Origin: CAZRCZ01 sp964598765
GTDB lineage: Bacteria; Sumerlaeota; Sumerlaeia; MVZB01; JAJFLK01
Assembly (NCBI GenBank): GCA_964598765.1
Contig: CAZRCZ010000004.1
Span: forward strand, 124,001-188,000
DNA: 64,000 nucleotides
Direction of reading: 5' to 3'
The translations under genes were made by a program, and so were the position numbers. Of the stretch, positions 1-8,327 are shown one piece after another (positions within the stretch are counted from its first letter, which is position 1; each line of letters starts with the position of its first letter). Under the pieces are notes generated by a model, which made no database searches, was not told the origin of the DNA, and saw only the letters and a program-made list of their open reading frames with translations.

Positions 1-1
1 G

Positions 2-652
2 GAAATCGAGGAAATCTTCACGGCGATGGGTTTTGAAATCGCCTCCGGTCCGGACGTTGAAGACGAGTTCCACAATTTCGCCGCGCTGAATTTTCCGCCG
101 GAGCATCCCGCCCGCGACATGCACGACACGTTCTACATGCGCGGGGGCGGACTCTTGCGCACGCATACTTCCCCCGTCCAAATCCGAACCATGCAACGCC
201 GCCAAGCCCCGCTAGCCGTGATCGCGCCCGGGCGCGTCTATCGCACCGACGCCGATTTGACCCACTCGCCGATGTTTCATCAGGTCGAGGGATTTCTCGT
301 GGACACCAAAGTCCGGTTCAGCGATCTCAAGGGAGTTTTGGGGGCGTTTCTGCATCGCATGATGGGAGACGACGTGCGCTATCGCTTCCGTCCCTCCTAT
401 TTTCCCTTCACCGAGCCAAGCGCGGAAGTGGACATCATCTGGAAAGCCCCCGGGCGCGAACCGGCTTGGCTCGAAGTCCTCGGCGCGGGAATGATTCATC
501 CCAAAGTTTTGGAAGCCGGAGGGCATGATCCCGCCAAGATAAGCGGATTCGCCTTCGGGATGGGGGTTGAGCGGTTCGCCATGCTGAAATACGGGATTCC
601 CAACATCAATCTTTTCTGGGAAAACGATTTGCGTTTTTTGGAGCGGTTCTGA
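2..652 (+). CDS. pheS: phenylalanyl-tRNA synthetase alpha subunit, C-terminal part (5' end outside window)
   Basis: This is the catalytic subunit of the (alpha-beta)2 PheRS, which charges tRNA-Phe with phenylalanine in the cytoplasm. The reading frame is open from base 2, so the N-terminal coiled coil and start lie upstream of the window. About 216 residues remain and hold the class II catalytic core: motif 2 around TSPVQIRTM and RVYRTDADLTHSPMFHQVEG, and motif 3 in FAFGMGVERFAMLKYGIP near the C-terminus. The conserved EPSAEVDI stretch lies between them. The gene ends at TGA 650-652, three bases before the pheT start, the usual pheST arrangement. Identification is secure; only the start is missing. 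Confidence 0.97.
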   Translation, partial: EIEEIFTAMGFEIASGPDVEDEFHNFAALNFPPEHPARDMHDTFYMRGGGLLRTHTSPVQIRTMQRRQAPLAVIAPGRVYRTDADLTHSPMFHQVEGFLVDTKVRFSDLKGVLGAFLHRMMGDDVRYRFRPSYFPFTEPSAEVDIIWKAPGREPAWLEVLGAGMIHPKVLEAGGHDPAKISGFAFGMGVERFAMLKYGIPNINLFWENDLRFLERF

Positions 653-655
653 GCG

Positions 656-3052
656 ATGTGGGTCTCCTTGCGCTGGTTAAACCAGATTTTTCCCTCCGGC
701 CTGACCGTGGACGCCTTGGTGCAGACGCTTACCATGGCCGGATTGGAAGTCGAGAGCGTCGCCGATTTGGGAATGCAATCGGGGCGGATCGTCGTCGCGC
801 GCGTCGCCGAAATTTCCAAACATCCCGAAGCCGACAAGTTGCATCTGGTCAAAGCCGACGTCGGAGACGAGCGTCTTCTCAACATCGTTTGCGGCGCGGG
901 CAATCTGGTTCAAGACATGCTTGTTCCCTGCGCGCTGGTCGGCGCGGAACTTCCCGGCGATGTCAAAATCAAGAAGGCCAAGATTCGCGGACAAGAGAGC
1001 GAAGGGATGCTTTGCTCGGCCAAGGAACTCAATCTCGGAATGGATCATTCCGGCATTCTCAGCCTCCCCGACACCTGCAAACCGGGAGAGCCTTTCGATT
1101 GCGTTCTTGACATCAAGATCACGCCCAATCGCGCCGATTGCCTGAGCCTCATCGGCATCGCCCGCGATCTGGCCGCGATGCTCGGCAAGAAAAAAACTTT
1201 TCCGACGACCTACCGCTTCACCGAAACGCTCGGCCAGACCACCGAACAGTTCATCAACCTCAGCGTGCCGGAGCGGGGAGCCTGTCCCCGCTACACATGC
1301 AGACACGTCAACCTCAAGGACCAGACGCCCGGGCCGAGTCCCCTGTGGCTGAGTCGGCCGCTCGAAATTTCGGGTTACCGCTCCATCAACAACATCGTGG
1401 ACGTGACGAATTACGTGATGCTGGAATTGGGAATTCCGCTCCACGCTTTCGATTACGGGTGCATTCGCGGGGGAAAAATCATCGTCCGGTTCGCCCGCGC
1501 GGGCGAATCCTTGGAGACCCTTGACGACCGCGTGATTCAACTTCACGCCGAGGATTTGGTCATCGCCGACGCCGAGCGCCCCATCGCGCTGGCGGGGGTG
1601 ATGGGAGGCAAGAACACGCAGATCACTTCTTCGACCACCGCAATCGTTCTCGAATGCGCATACTTCGATTCGGCCACGATTCGCAAAACCGCCCGCCGGC
1701 ACGGTTTTCAGACCGATTCCTCCTATCGCTTCGAGCGGGGCGTGGATCGCGCGCGCGTTCACGTTTCGCTCGCCCGCGCCACGCAACTGATTCAGGAACT
1801 GACCCACGCCAACGTCTCGCGCGGTTTCCTCGACGTTCAAGCGACGATGATGGATCAAAATCCGATCACGCTGAACGTGTCGCATTTGAATCATCTGCTT
1901 GGGTTGGAGCTTTCCAATCAGGACGTTGCCGACCGGTTGGTTAATCTCGGTTTTGAAGTCCGCCGGAGCGACCGCGAATCGCTGGCCGTCGCGCCGCCCT
2001 CTTATCGCGTGGACATCGAGCGCGACGTGGACTTGATCGAGGAGGTCGCCCGGCTCTACGGCTACGACAAAATTCCCGAGACGATGCCCGGCATTCCCCC
2101 GCGCAAGGGGCGCGAGGACCTGACCCGACCGCGCCTTCTTCGCTCGCTCCGATCCGCGCTCGTCAGCCTCGGTTTCAGCGAGGCTATCAATTTCAGTTTT
2201 ACCTCCGAGGAGACTGCCTCGCGGTTGGGATACAACGCCGCGCTCCAACCCCACTTGGCCAATCCGCTGACGCAGGATCAGGCCATTCTCCGCCCCGCGA
2301 TTCTTCCCGATCTCATCAAGACGGCGGGCTACAATCAACGGCAAGGAGCCGAGCGCGTCGCGCTTTTTGAGATCGGCAAGACCTTCGCCCCCAACGCGCG
2401 CGTCGGTCATGAGGAAGACGAAGGGCTATCGTTGGCGATGATCTTGGGAGGACTTGAACCGTCCAATTGGGCGCGACCGGAACGGCTCTATGACTTCCAC
2501 GATTTGAAGGGGATCCTCGAAGTTCTCGGCGAGCAACTTGGGTTAGGCAGACCCCAAGCCGACGTCCTGGAACCCGGCCCGACGTATCATCCCGGACGAA
2601 GCGCCTCGATCTCATGGGAAGGGGAAAGAGTCGGCGCGTTCGGCGAGTTGCATCCCGATCTGGCGTTGGTTCTGGATTTGCGCGGGCGAGTTCACGCGGC
2701 CGAATTGGATTTGGCCCGCGTCCTAAATTTAGCCTCGTCGCGGCGTCCGCAATTCCGTCCGATCCCGCGTTTTCCCTCGTCGGAACGCGATCTCGCTCTC
2801 GTTGTGGATCAATCCCTCTCCGCCGAAGCCTTGAGTCAATCCGCCATGAAATTGGGGCGTCCCCTTGTCGAAGATTTGAGCATCGTGGACCTTTACACCG
2901 GCCAGCACGTACCCGAAGGAAAGAAAAGCCTCGCTCTGAGGTTCCATCTCCGCAAACCCGACGCGACGCTCACCGACGATGAAATCAACTCCGCGATGGA
3001 ACGTATCGCCTCCGGACTCAAGGAACAATTCGGCGCGACGCTCCGTGTTTGA
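656..3052 (+). CDS. pheT: phenylalanyl-tRNA synthetase beta subunit
   Basis: Non-catalytic/editing subunit of PheRS. At 798 residues it has normal full length. Domains in order: N-terminal MWVSLRWLNQ start typical of bacterial PheT; EMAP-type tRNA-binding domain about 40-150 (ISKHPEADKLHLVKADVG); B3/4 editing domain about 205-385; B5 domain about 400-475 (VDIERDVDLIEEVARLYGYDKIP); catalytic-like core about 480-690; C-terminal ferredoxin-fold anticodon-binding domain about 700-798 (RFPSSERDLALVVD). The ATG at 656 follows the pheS stop by three bases, so the two are co-transcribed and probably translationally coupled. A dispersed inverted repeat begins 11 bases after the stop. Confidence 0.98.
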   Translation: MWVSLRWLNQIFPSGLTVDALVQTLTMAGLEVESVADLGMQSGRIVVARVAEISKHPEADKLHLVKADVGDERLLNIVCGAGNLVQDMLVPCALVGAELPGDVKIKKAKIRGQESEGMLCSAKELNLGMDHSGILSLPDTCKPGEPFDCVLDIKITPNRADCLSLIGIARDLAAMLGKKKTFPTTYRFTETLGQTTEQFINLSVPERGACPRYTCRHVNLKDQTPGPSPLWLSRPLEISGYRSINNIVDVTNYVMLELGIPLHAFDYGCIRGGKIIVRFARAGESLETLDDRVIQLHAEDLVIADAERPIALAGVMGGKNTQITSSTTAIVLECAYFDSATIRKTARRHGFQTDSSYRFERGVDRARVHVSLARATQLIQELTHANVSRGFLDVQATMMDQNPITLNVSHLNHLLGLELSNQDVADRLVNLGFEVRRSDRESLAVAPPSYRVDIERDVDLIEEVARLYGYDKIPETMPGIPPRKGREDLTRPRLLRSLRSALVSLGFSEAINFSFTSEETASRLGYNAALQPHLANPLTQDQAILRPAILPDLIKTAGYNQRQGAERVALFEIGKTFAPNARVGHEEDEGLSLAMILGGLEPSNWARPERLYDFHDLKGILEVLGEQLGLGRPQADVLEPGPTYHPGRSASISWEGERVGAFGELHPDLALVLDLRGRVHAAELDLARVLNLASSRRPQFRPIPRFPSSERDLALVVDQSLSAEALSQSAMKLGRPLVEDLSIVDLYTGQHVPEGKKSLALRFHLRKPDATLTDDEINSAMERIASGLKEQFGATLRV

Positions 3053-3063
3053 TTTTTGATTTC

Positions 3064-3128
3064 AACGCAAAGGCGCAAAGACGCAACGAAGTGAATTCGC
3101 GCTCCTTGCGCCTCTGCGTCTTTGCGTT
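3064..3128. repeat. dispersed inverted repeat of the CGCAAAGACGCA type
   Basis: Imperfect inverted repeat just after pheT. The left arm (3064-3086) reads AACGCAAAGGCGCAAAGACG and onward; the right arm (about 3106-3129) is the related complement ending TGCGTCTTTGCGTTT. The sequence TTCGTGTTTAAT that follows (3143-3154) resembles the right arm of the repeat at 5439-5565. The helicase start codon therefore sits directly behind a block of repeats and no Shine-Dalgarno motif is visible before it. A transcript could fold here, but there is no clean terminator. Confidence 0.6.
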
Positions 3129-3161
3129 TAATTTCTTCGAATCTTCGTGTTTAATTCTCTA

Positions 3162-4889
3162 ATGCGCGTGGACCTCGAACTTCTTTCCGGCGACAAAATC
3201 GGCGTGCGATTTCCCTACGACGCTTTGTTCATTGGTGAAATCCGCCAACTCGGCAATCGCCGATGGAACCGCGCCAAAACCCGCTGGGAAGTTCATCTCG
3301 CCCATCTTCCCGATTTGATCCGCATCTTTAATCTCACTCCCGCGCAAATCCCCGGCGCGATTACGAAGGAATACAAGGCCCGTTGGTCCGGTCCCGCCAA
3401 GGTCCGCGCCGAGTTGGACGTTTTGGAAGGACGTCTTTCCGGCGGCGCGATTCCCATCGGCGAGATTGACGACGAAACTTCTTTTTTTCTTCCCGGCCAC
3501 AAATTCAGCCCGAAGTATCAGGCCAAACAATGGGACGGCAAGCGGCATCTCTTCTCGGCGCAAAGCATGAAATTTCCCGCCGGACTTTGGCCGCGCATCC
3601 GCAAGGTTTTGGAGAGGAACAAGATTGAATTTGAGGCAACGGAAATTGTGGAAGCCGAACGCGAGAGCACGGCCGGGGGCGGCTGTGCCGCATCGCATAC
3701 CGTGAATTTTTCAACTCCGCGCACGGCTTTGCGCAATTATCAGGCACACGCGACCGATTCGGCCATGCGCGCCGGACGGGGAATCATCCAGATCGCCACG
3801 GGAGGAGGCAAAACTCTGCTCGCCGCGCATTTGATTCATCGCCTCGGCAAAAAAACTTTGTTCTTTGTCCACACCCGCGAACTTCTGCATCAAACCGCCG
3901 AGGTTTTTGGAAAAGAATTGGGCGTTGCCATTGGAAGATTGGGAGACGGACGAATCGAACTTGCCGACATCACCGTCGCCACGGTTCAAACTGCCGGGCG
4001 GGTTTTCGGAATGAGAGGGACAAAACGACGCGCGCCCGACGACGACGACGAATCCGATATCGCCGAACGCCCCACCCCGCTCAAAGAGCGCAAGGACGAA
4101 ATCGCCTCCGCCATCGCCAACGCGGGAGTCGTGATTTTCGACGAATGTCATCACGTTCCCGCCGAAACGTTTTACAAAATCGCTTTTCAAACGTCGGGCG
4201 CGCGGTTTCGGTTCGGGCTATCGGCGACGCCTTGGCGCGACGATGGACATGATCTTCTCTTGGAAGCCGCGCTGGGGGAAAAAATCTGCGCCGTCACCTG
4301 CTCGGACTTGATCGAGGCCGGATTCTTGGTCGCTCCCCAAATCACGATGGAGAGATCCCCGCGCCTTCGATTCATCGGCCATCGTCCCAGCTACCCCGAA
4401 ATCTACCAAACGGCAATCGTGGAAAACCAAGCGCGCAACCGCGTTATCGCCGAACGCGCCCGCGCGTGGTCCGCGCAAGGCCGCTCGGTCCTCGTGCTTG
4501 TGGCCCAAATCGAGCATGGCCGACGCTTGCAGGAATTGATGCCCGAAGCGCAATTCGCCTACGGAAACCTCGAAACCGAAACCCGTCGCCAATTCATCGC
4601 CGATCTGGAACGGAAATTGCACCCCATTCTGATCGCGACCACCTTGGCCGACGAGGGACTCGATATCCCCTCCTTGGACGCGCTGATTTTGGCCGGAGGG
4701 GGCAAGTCCGACACCAAGGCTTATCAGCGCATCGGCCGGGCGCTTCGCCCCTCGGCGCAAAAAACTTGCGCCTACGTTATGGACTTTTTTGATAACGTCC
4801 CGTATTTACAAGAGCACAGCCTCGCGCGGCTGGGCCTTTACCGCCTCGAACCGCGCTGGGAAATTCTGACGAAGGGCTTTCAGGGATGA
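3162..4889 (+). CDS. superfamily II DNA/RNA helicase (XPB/UvsW/ResIII-like)
   Basis: ATP-dependent helicase or translocase of superfamily 2; substrate unknown. From the ATG at 3162 it has 575 residues. About 170 N-terminal residues have a DNA-damage-helicase-like beta-rich character. Then come Walker A ATGGGKT (about 212-218), motif Ia TRELLHQ, motif II DECH (about 327-330) with FDECHHVPAETFY, motif III SATPWR, and in the second RecA domain ATTLADEGLDIP and motif VI QRIGRALRP (about 522-530). An upstream in-frame GTG at 3147 is possible but lies in repeat sequence; neither start has a clear RBS. Residues about 169-178 are encoded by sequence matching a dispersed palindrome (3668-3694). Its stop overlaps the next gene by 4 bases (ATGA). 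Confidence 0.9.
   Translation: MRVDLELLSGDKIGVRFPYDALFIGEIRQLGNRRWNRAKTRWEVHLAHLPDLIRIFNLTPAQIPGAITKEYKARWSGPAKVRAELDVLEGRLSGGAIPIGEIDDETSFFLPGHKFSPKYQAKQWDGKRHLFSAQSMKFPAGLWPRIRKVLERNKIEFEATEIVEAERESTAGGGCAASHTVNFSTPRTALRNYQAHATDSAMRAGRGIIQIATGGGKTLLAAHLIHRLGKKTLFFVHTRELLHQTAEVFGKELGVAIGRLGDGRIELADITVATVQTAGRVFGMRGTKRRAPDDDDESDIAERPTPLKERKDEIASAIANAGVVIFDECHHVPAETFYKIAFQTSGARFRFGLSATPWRDDGHDLLLEAALGEKICAVTCSDLIEAGFLVAPQITMERSPRLRFIGHRPSYPEIYQTAIVENQARNRVIAERARAWSAQGRSVLVLVAQIEHGRRLQELMPEAQFAYGNLETETRRQFIADLERKLHPILIATTLADEGLDIPSLDALILAGGGKSDTKAYQRIGRALRPSAQKTCAYVMDFFDNVPYLQEHSLARLGLYRLEPRWEILTKGFQG
3668..3694. repeat. copy of the GTGGCACAGCCG palindrome inside the helicase gene
   Basis: CACGGCCGGGGGCGGCTGTG followed by CCGCATC closely matches the reverse complement of the intergenic palindrome at 16302-16325 (CACAGCCGAGGGCGGCTGTG, then CCACATC), differing at three transition-type positions. 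It is read in frame as part of a Gly/Ala/Ser-rich linker (TAGGGCAAS) between the N-terminal domain and the helicase core. Confidence 0.5.
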
Positions 4890-5407
4890 ATCAACGCCGG
4901 GCGTTTGTCACGATCAACGTCGTTCTGACCGCGACCTGCCTCGCCTTGGTTTATTATTTGGCGTCGTCGTCGTCCGGTCCGCCGCCGGAATTGGCCAAGG
5001 CCGAGCGGATGGTGGCTTTGATTCCCGAACCCGCGGAATCGGGAGGAACGCCGACCGAGCATCGCCTCAATCCGATTCAGTTCACGACTCCCAAGGATTA
5101 TCGGTTCATGAACGCGCTCTACGCCCTTTCGCCGACGCCTACGCCAACCGCCAAACCGACGGCGACGCCGATTCCGATCAGCGGGGTCACCGCCTCGTGG
5201 GTCATCACCGCGATGGAGGAAACGAGCGTCAGCATCACCGACCAGCGCACGAACGAAGAATTTGAAATGTCGCTGAACGGCGGCGGCAAAGCGGTGGAGT
5301 TTCAAGGACAGACGCTGACAATCAAACTTTGCGCGATTGATCTGGAATCCGATCCTCCGCAGGCCAAATTCTGTGCCGGTGCGCAGACGGTCTCGAAACA
5401 ATTCTGA
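4886..5407 (+). CDS. membrane-anchored protein preceding a secretin (GspC/PilP-like position)
   Basis: Small bitopic protein of 173 residues. One transmembrane helix lies at about 8-26 (FVTINVVLTATCLALVYYL). A Pro/Thr linker follows (SPTPTPTAKPTATPIP, about 84-99), then a C-terminal beta-rich domain of about 70 residues (ASWVITAMEETSVSITDQ) with two cysteines that could pair. This architecture (inner-membrane anchor, flexible linker, periplasmic domain) and the position directly before the secretin match GspC or PilP, which dock on the secretin periplasmic domains. No sequence signature proves either family. It overlaps the helicase stop by 4 bases and its own TGA shares one base with the secretin ATG, so translation is coupled. 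Confidence 0.6.
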   Translation: MNQRRAFVTINVVLTATCLALVYYLASSSSGPPPELAKAERMVALIPEPAESGGTPTEHRLNPIQFTTPKDYRFMNALYALSPTPTPTAKPTATPIPISGVTASWVITAMEETSVSITDQRTNEEFEMSLNGGGKAVEFQGQTLTIKLCAIDLESDPPQAKFCAGAQTVSKQF

Positions 5408-8160
5408 TGGCGCGAGCGCAAGATCAAGAGAAAGATCAACCACAAAAACACAAAGAAGACACGAAGATGCACAAAGAAAATCATTCACAAATTTGTTCTC
5501 CTGCGGGTTTCTACTCAGCTCTTTTTCTTTGTGCCCTTTGTGCCTTCTTCGTGCCTTCGTGTTTAATCCTGTCTTCCGCGCAACAACCCACCGCCACCCC
5601 TGCCCCTCCCGTTCCGGCGACTGTGCCGCGTCCGCCCCAACCGCCAGCTACGGGCGGACCTGCCGCCGCAATTCAGGCGGGCGTCAAACCCGCCGGACAA
5701 CCGGGCGCTCCATTGCCTCCCGGCGTTCCACCGGGCGCGAGACCGGGCGTTCCTCCCGGTGGTCCGGCGGGCGCTCCGGGCGCGCCCGGCGTGGGCAAAG
5801 GTCCCGCCGCCGGAAAGCAAAACGACAGCGGCGCGCCGACGTCGGTCGTTCCGCCTCCTCCCAATCCGATTGTCGAGAAGGCTACCAACCTTCCTCCTCC
5901 CCCCGAATCCGTTCCCGAGGAATTGCCCGAAGGAGGCGTCGAGGAAACCAAAATCAAGACCCTGATCTACAAACAAGCCGCCATCGAAAAAGTCCTCGAC
6001 GCGATCAACAAGCAATCCGGCGCGGCGGTCAAGGCGATGGAAGCCGTCGCGGGACAAAAGGTTGACGTGAAGGCGCAAAACAAATCGGTCAAGGAAGTCC
6101 TTGACGATTTGATTGCGGGCAAGGATTGGACTTGGATTCGGCGCGAAAACGGAACTTACGAAATCTGGGACAAGCCGTCATTCATCGAGAAGGAACTCCG
6201 CAAGCGAGTCATCCGCCGAATCTTCCCGCTCCGCTTCGTCAACGCCGCCGACGTCCAGCCCGCGATTGAAGGAGTGAAATCCGAAGTCGGCGCGGTCGCG
6301 GCCAACCCGCGCACCAATGAAATCATCGTCACCGATTTACCCGACAAGGTCGCGCTCGTTGAAAGCATCCTCAAGGAAATTGACGTTCAGCTTTACACCC
6401 GCGCCTTCCGGATCAAATACGCCAAGTTCGAGGATGTTCAATCCCATCTCGAGCCGCTCAAGTCTCCACCCGGTCTCATTCAAGCCGATCCGCAAAACCG
6501 CATGTTCGTCGTCACCGACACGTTCGAGCGGATCAAGCAGATGGAGCAGTTGATCGAGTTGATGGACATAGACCAACCGATCAAGGTTTATTACCTGAAC
6601 AGCATCGGCCTCGAGGCCGCCGACGCCAACGATCTCATAGACAAAATCATCAAGCCGCTGGCGACCCCCGACGCGCTGATTGAATTCAATCAGACGCAAG
6701 CCACGTTGTTGGTCAAGGACATTCCCGAAGTTCACGACCGGATTCTCGAAGTCCTGATGGCGATGGACCAAACGCCGAAACAAATTTGGATCGAAGGGGA
6801 AATTTTGGAGGTCCGCAAGGATTACAGTTTCACCTTCGGAACCGAATGGACCTACAGCCCGAACATGCCCGCCGCGTTCGCCAAGGGACTGGTCAAACCG
6901 TTTGCCACCGACAGCACCTTCAATCCGACCAGCATGTATCCGGTCATTTCCTCGGGAAGCGCCGGGTTACGGGTCATCAACCTCGCCGGAAATCTGAAGG
7001 CCGAACTCAATGCGGCCATGAGCGACGATCAAACGCGCATTCTCCTTCAACCCCGCGCGCTGGTTCGCAATCGCCAGCCGGTCACGGTCCAAGTCATCAC
7101 GAACACACCACAGGCGCAGACTTTCTTCAATCCCGGTTTCACCAACACCACGGTCAATAATAACGGCGTCAACGGCTTTAGTTCGACCGGCTTCACGTCC
7201 GTTCAAACGGGCATCACGTTGGCTCTCACGCCGACGATCAACAATCGCGGCTTGGTGGAGATGGACGTTCAGTTCACCAACAGTTCGCCGACGGATAAAA
7301 CCGTCCTCATCAACGGCCAAGCCAACAGCGCCGTTCAGACCGACGAGCAGACGATCCAGACAACGCTCATCATCCCCAGCGGCGAAACCCGCGCCCTTGG
7401 AGGACTTATAGGCCGAACCTCCACGCACGGAACGTCGGGCATTCCCTTTTTCTCGAAGCTCCCGATTCTCGGCCCTCTTTTCGGCGTGCGAAAGGAAACC
7501 AAGAAAGACGCCAATCTCATTTTCTTTCTTACGCCGACCATCGTGAACGAAAAGCCACAGGTCGAAGCAGTTGAATCCGCCGTCAATCAACCCGCGCGCG
7601 ATTTGAGCGCGGAGGCCAACGCGGAAGGAGCCGTCCCGCCGCCGATCAATCCGGTCCCGGAAAAATTGGCGCCGTTTCTCAAGCAGGAGCGTCCCGATGA
7701 ATTATTTCCGGAGGGAAAACCAAAGGTGAGTTTGCCCGAAGAGGACGCCCGCACGACCGAAGGATTGAGTTTGTCCGCCATGCGCGGGGAGGAACGGCCT
7801 TTGCCCGAACTTAAGGTCGTGGAGGATATGTTGCACGATGAGCCGCCGCCGCCGGTCGGCGAGGCTCCCAAACCGCTCGACATCTCCGGTCCCGGCGCGT
7901 CGTTGTTGAGCAGTGGAAAAAGCGCCGTCGGTCCGTCGGGGGTCATCGCCACGACGACCACCGCCGCTCCCGCGACGGCGGCGCGCAAACCGCCGACCGC
8001 TCCAACCAAAGCAACCCCGACGCCGACGACCTCGGCCAAGGCCAAGCCGACGCCCCGCCCGCCGCTGGGCCAACCGGGAAGCGGAATCGCGCAACCTTCC
8101 ATGGCCGCCGCGGTTCCGGCGCTCCCGCAATCGCCGGGAGCGACGGAGACGAAACACTAG
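5407..8160 (+). CDS. type II secretion / type IV pilus secretin (GspD/PilQ family)
   Basis: Outer-membrane secretin, 917 residues, the exit ring for a type II secretion or type IV pilus machine. In order: hydrophilic N-terminus 1-35; hydrophobic signal segment about 36-57 (FLCALCAFFVPSCLIL); Pro/Gly/Ala-rich linker about 58-165; STN/N0-like domain about 180-257; N1/N2-type ring domains about 268-455 (FPLRFVNAADVQPAI, FRIKYAKFEDVQSHL); secretin barrel about 458-710 with the hallmark SGIPFFSKLPILGPLFG at about 677-693; Pro/Ala/Thr-rich tail about 720-917. The long low-complexity tail is unusual. The signal segment is encoded by one arm of a dispersed repeat (5523-5565), and the start ATG precedes that repeat. 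Other secretion genes are absent here apart from two pilins nearby. Confidence 0.9.
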   Translation: MARAQDQEKDQPQKHKEDTKMHKENHSQICSPAGFYSALFLCALCAFFVPSCLILSSAQQPTATPAPPVPATVPRPPQPPATGGPAAAIQAGVKPAGQPGAPLPPGVPPGARPGVPPGGPAGAPGAPGVGKGPAAGKQNDSGAPTSVVPPPPNPIVEKATNLPPPPESVPEELPEGGVEETKIKTLIYKQAAIEKVLDAINKQSGAAVKAMEAVAGQKVDVKAQNKSVKEVLDDLIAGKDWTWIRRENGTYEIWDKPSFIEKELRKRVIRRIFPLRFVNAADVQPAIEGVKSEVGAVAANPRTNEIIVTDLPDKVALVESILKEIDVQLYTRAFRIKYAKFEDVQSHLEPLKSPPGLIQADPQNRMFVVTDTFERIKQMEQLIELMDIDQPIKVYYLNSIGLEAADANDLIDKIIKPLATPDALIEFNQTQATLLVKDIPEVHDRILEVLMAMDQTPKQIWIEGEILEVRKDYSFTFGTEWTYSPNMPAAFAKGLVKPFATDSTFNPTSMYPVISSGSAGLRVINLAGNLKAELNAAMSDDQTRILLQPRALVRNRQPVTVQVITNTPQAQTFFNPGFTNTTVNNNGVNGFSSTGFTSVQTGITLALTPTINNRGLVEMDVQFTNSSPTDKTVLINGQANSAVQTDEQTIQTTLIIPSGETRALGGLIGRTSTHGTSGIPFFSKLPILGPLFGVRKETKKDANLIFFLTPTIVNEKPQVEAVESAVNQPARDLSAEANAEGAVPPPINPVPEKLAPFLKQERPDELFPEGKPKVSLPEEDARTTEGLSLSAMRGEERPLPELKVVEDMLHDEPPPPVGEAPKPLDISGPGASLLSSGKSAVGPSGVIATTTTAAPATAARKPPTAPTKATPTPTTSAKAKPTPRPPLGQPGSGIAQPSMAAAVPALPQSPGATETKH
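5439..5565. repeat. dispersed inverted repeat (CACAAAG...CTTTGTG) forming the secretin signal peptide
   Basis: Left arm 5439-5480 contains CACAAAAACACAAAGAAGAC and CACAAAGAAAA. Right arm 5523-5565 contains TTTTCTTTGTG, then CTTTGTGCC, TTCGTGCC and TTCGTGTTTA. The innermost 11 bases pair perfectly (CACAAAGAAAA with TTTTCTTTGTG); outward the pairing is imperfect. Sequence of this kind is normally intergenic, yet here both arms lie inside the secretin coding sequence, residues about 11-53. Confidence 0.65.
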
Positions 8161-8327
8161 ACACTAAACACAATGACACAAAGTCACCAAGCCCCACAAA
8201 GTTTTTGTTGCTCTTACTCTTGCTCTTGCTCTGGTCACAAAGTCGCGCGGTGAAAACCCTCAATACGCCGAAGATGTAAGAGCAAGAGTAAGATAACGAA
8301 CGGGACAGAAAATCGGAAGAAGTCGGC
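8161..8327. repeat. intergenic repeat block with AGAGCAAGAGTAAG inverted repeat
   Basis: Non-coding stretch between the convergent secretin and lipoprotein genes. It holds further CACAAAG-type units (8170-8203) and a 15-nt perfect inverted pair, CTTACTCTTGCTCTT at 8213-8227 and AAGAGCAAGAGTAAG at 8278-8292. The same motif occurs inside the MFS transporter gene at 41819-41846. It could act as a bidirectional stop for the two genes, but there is no T-tract. Confidence 0.5.

Noticed and set aside
677..2410. 577-codon frame antisense to pheT
   Set aside because: Shadow of a certain gene in high-GC DNA; no recognisable protein features.
3053..3146. CRISPR-like reading of the CGCAAAG repeats
   Set aside because: Units are not separated by unique spacers of regular length; it is an inverted repeat, not a direct-repeat array.
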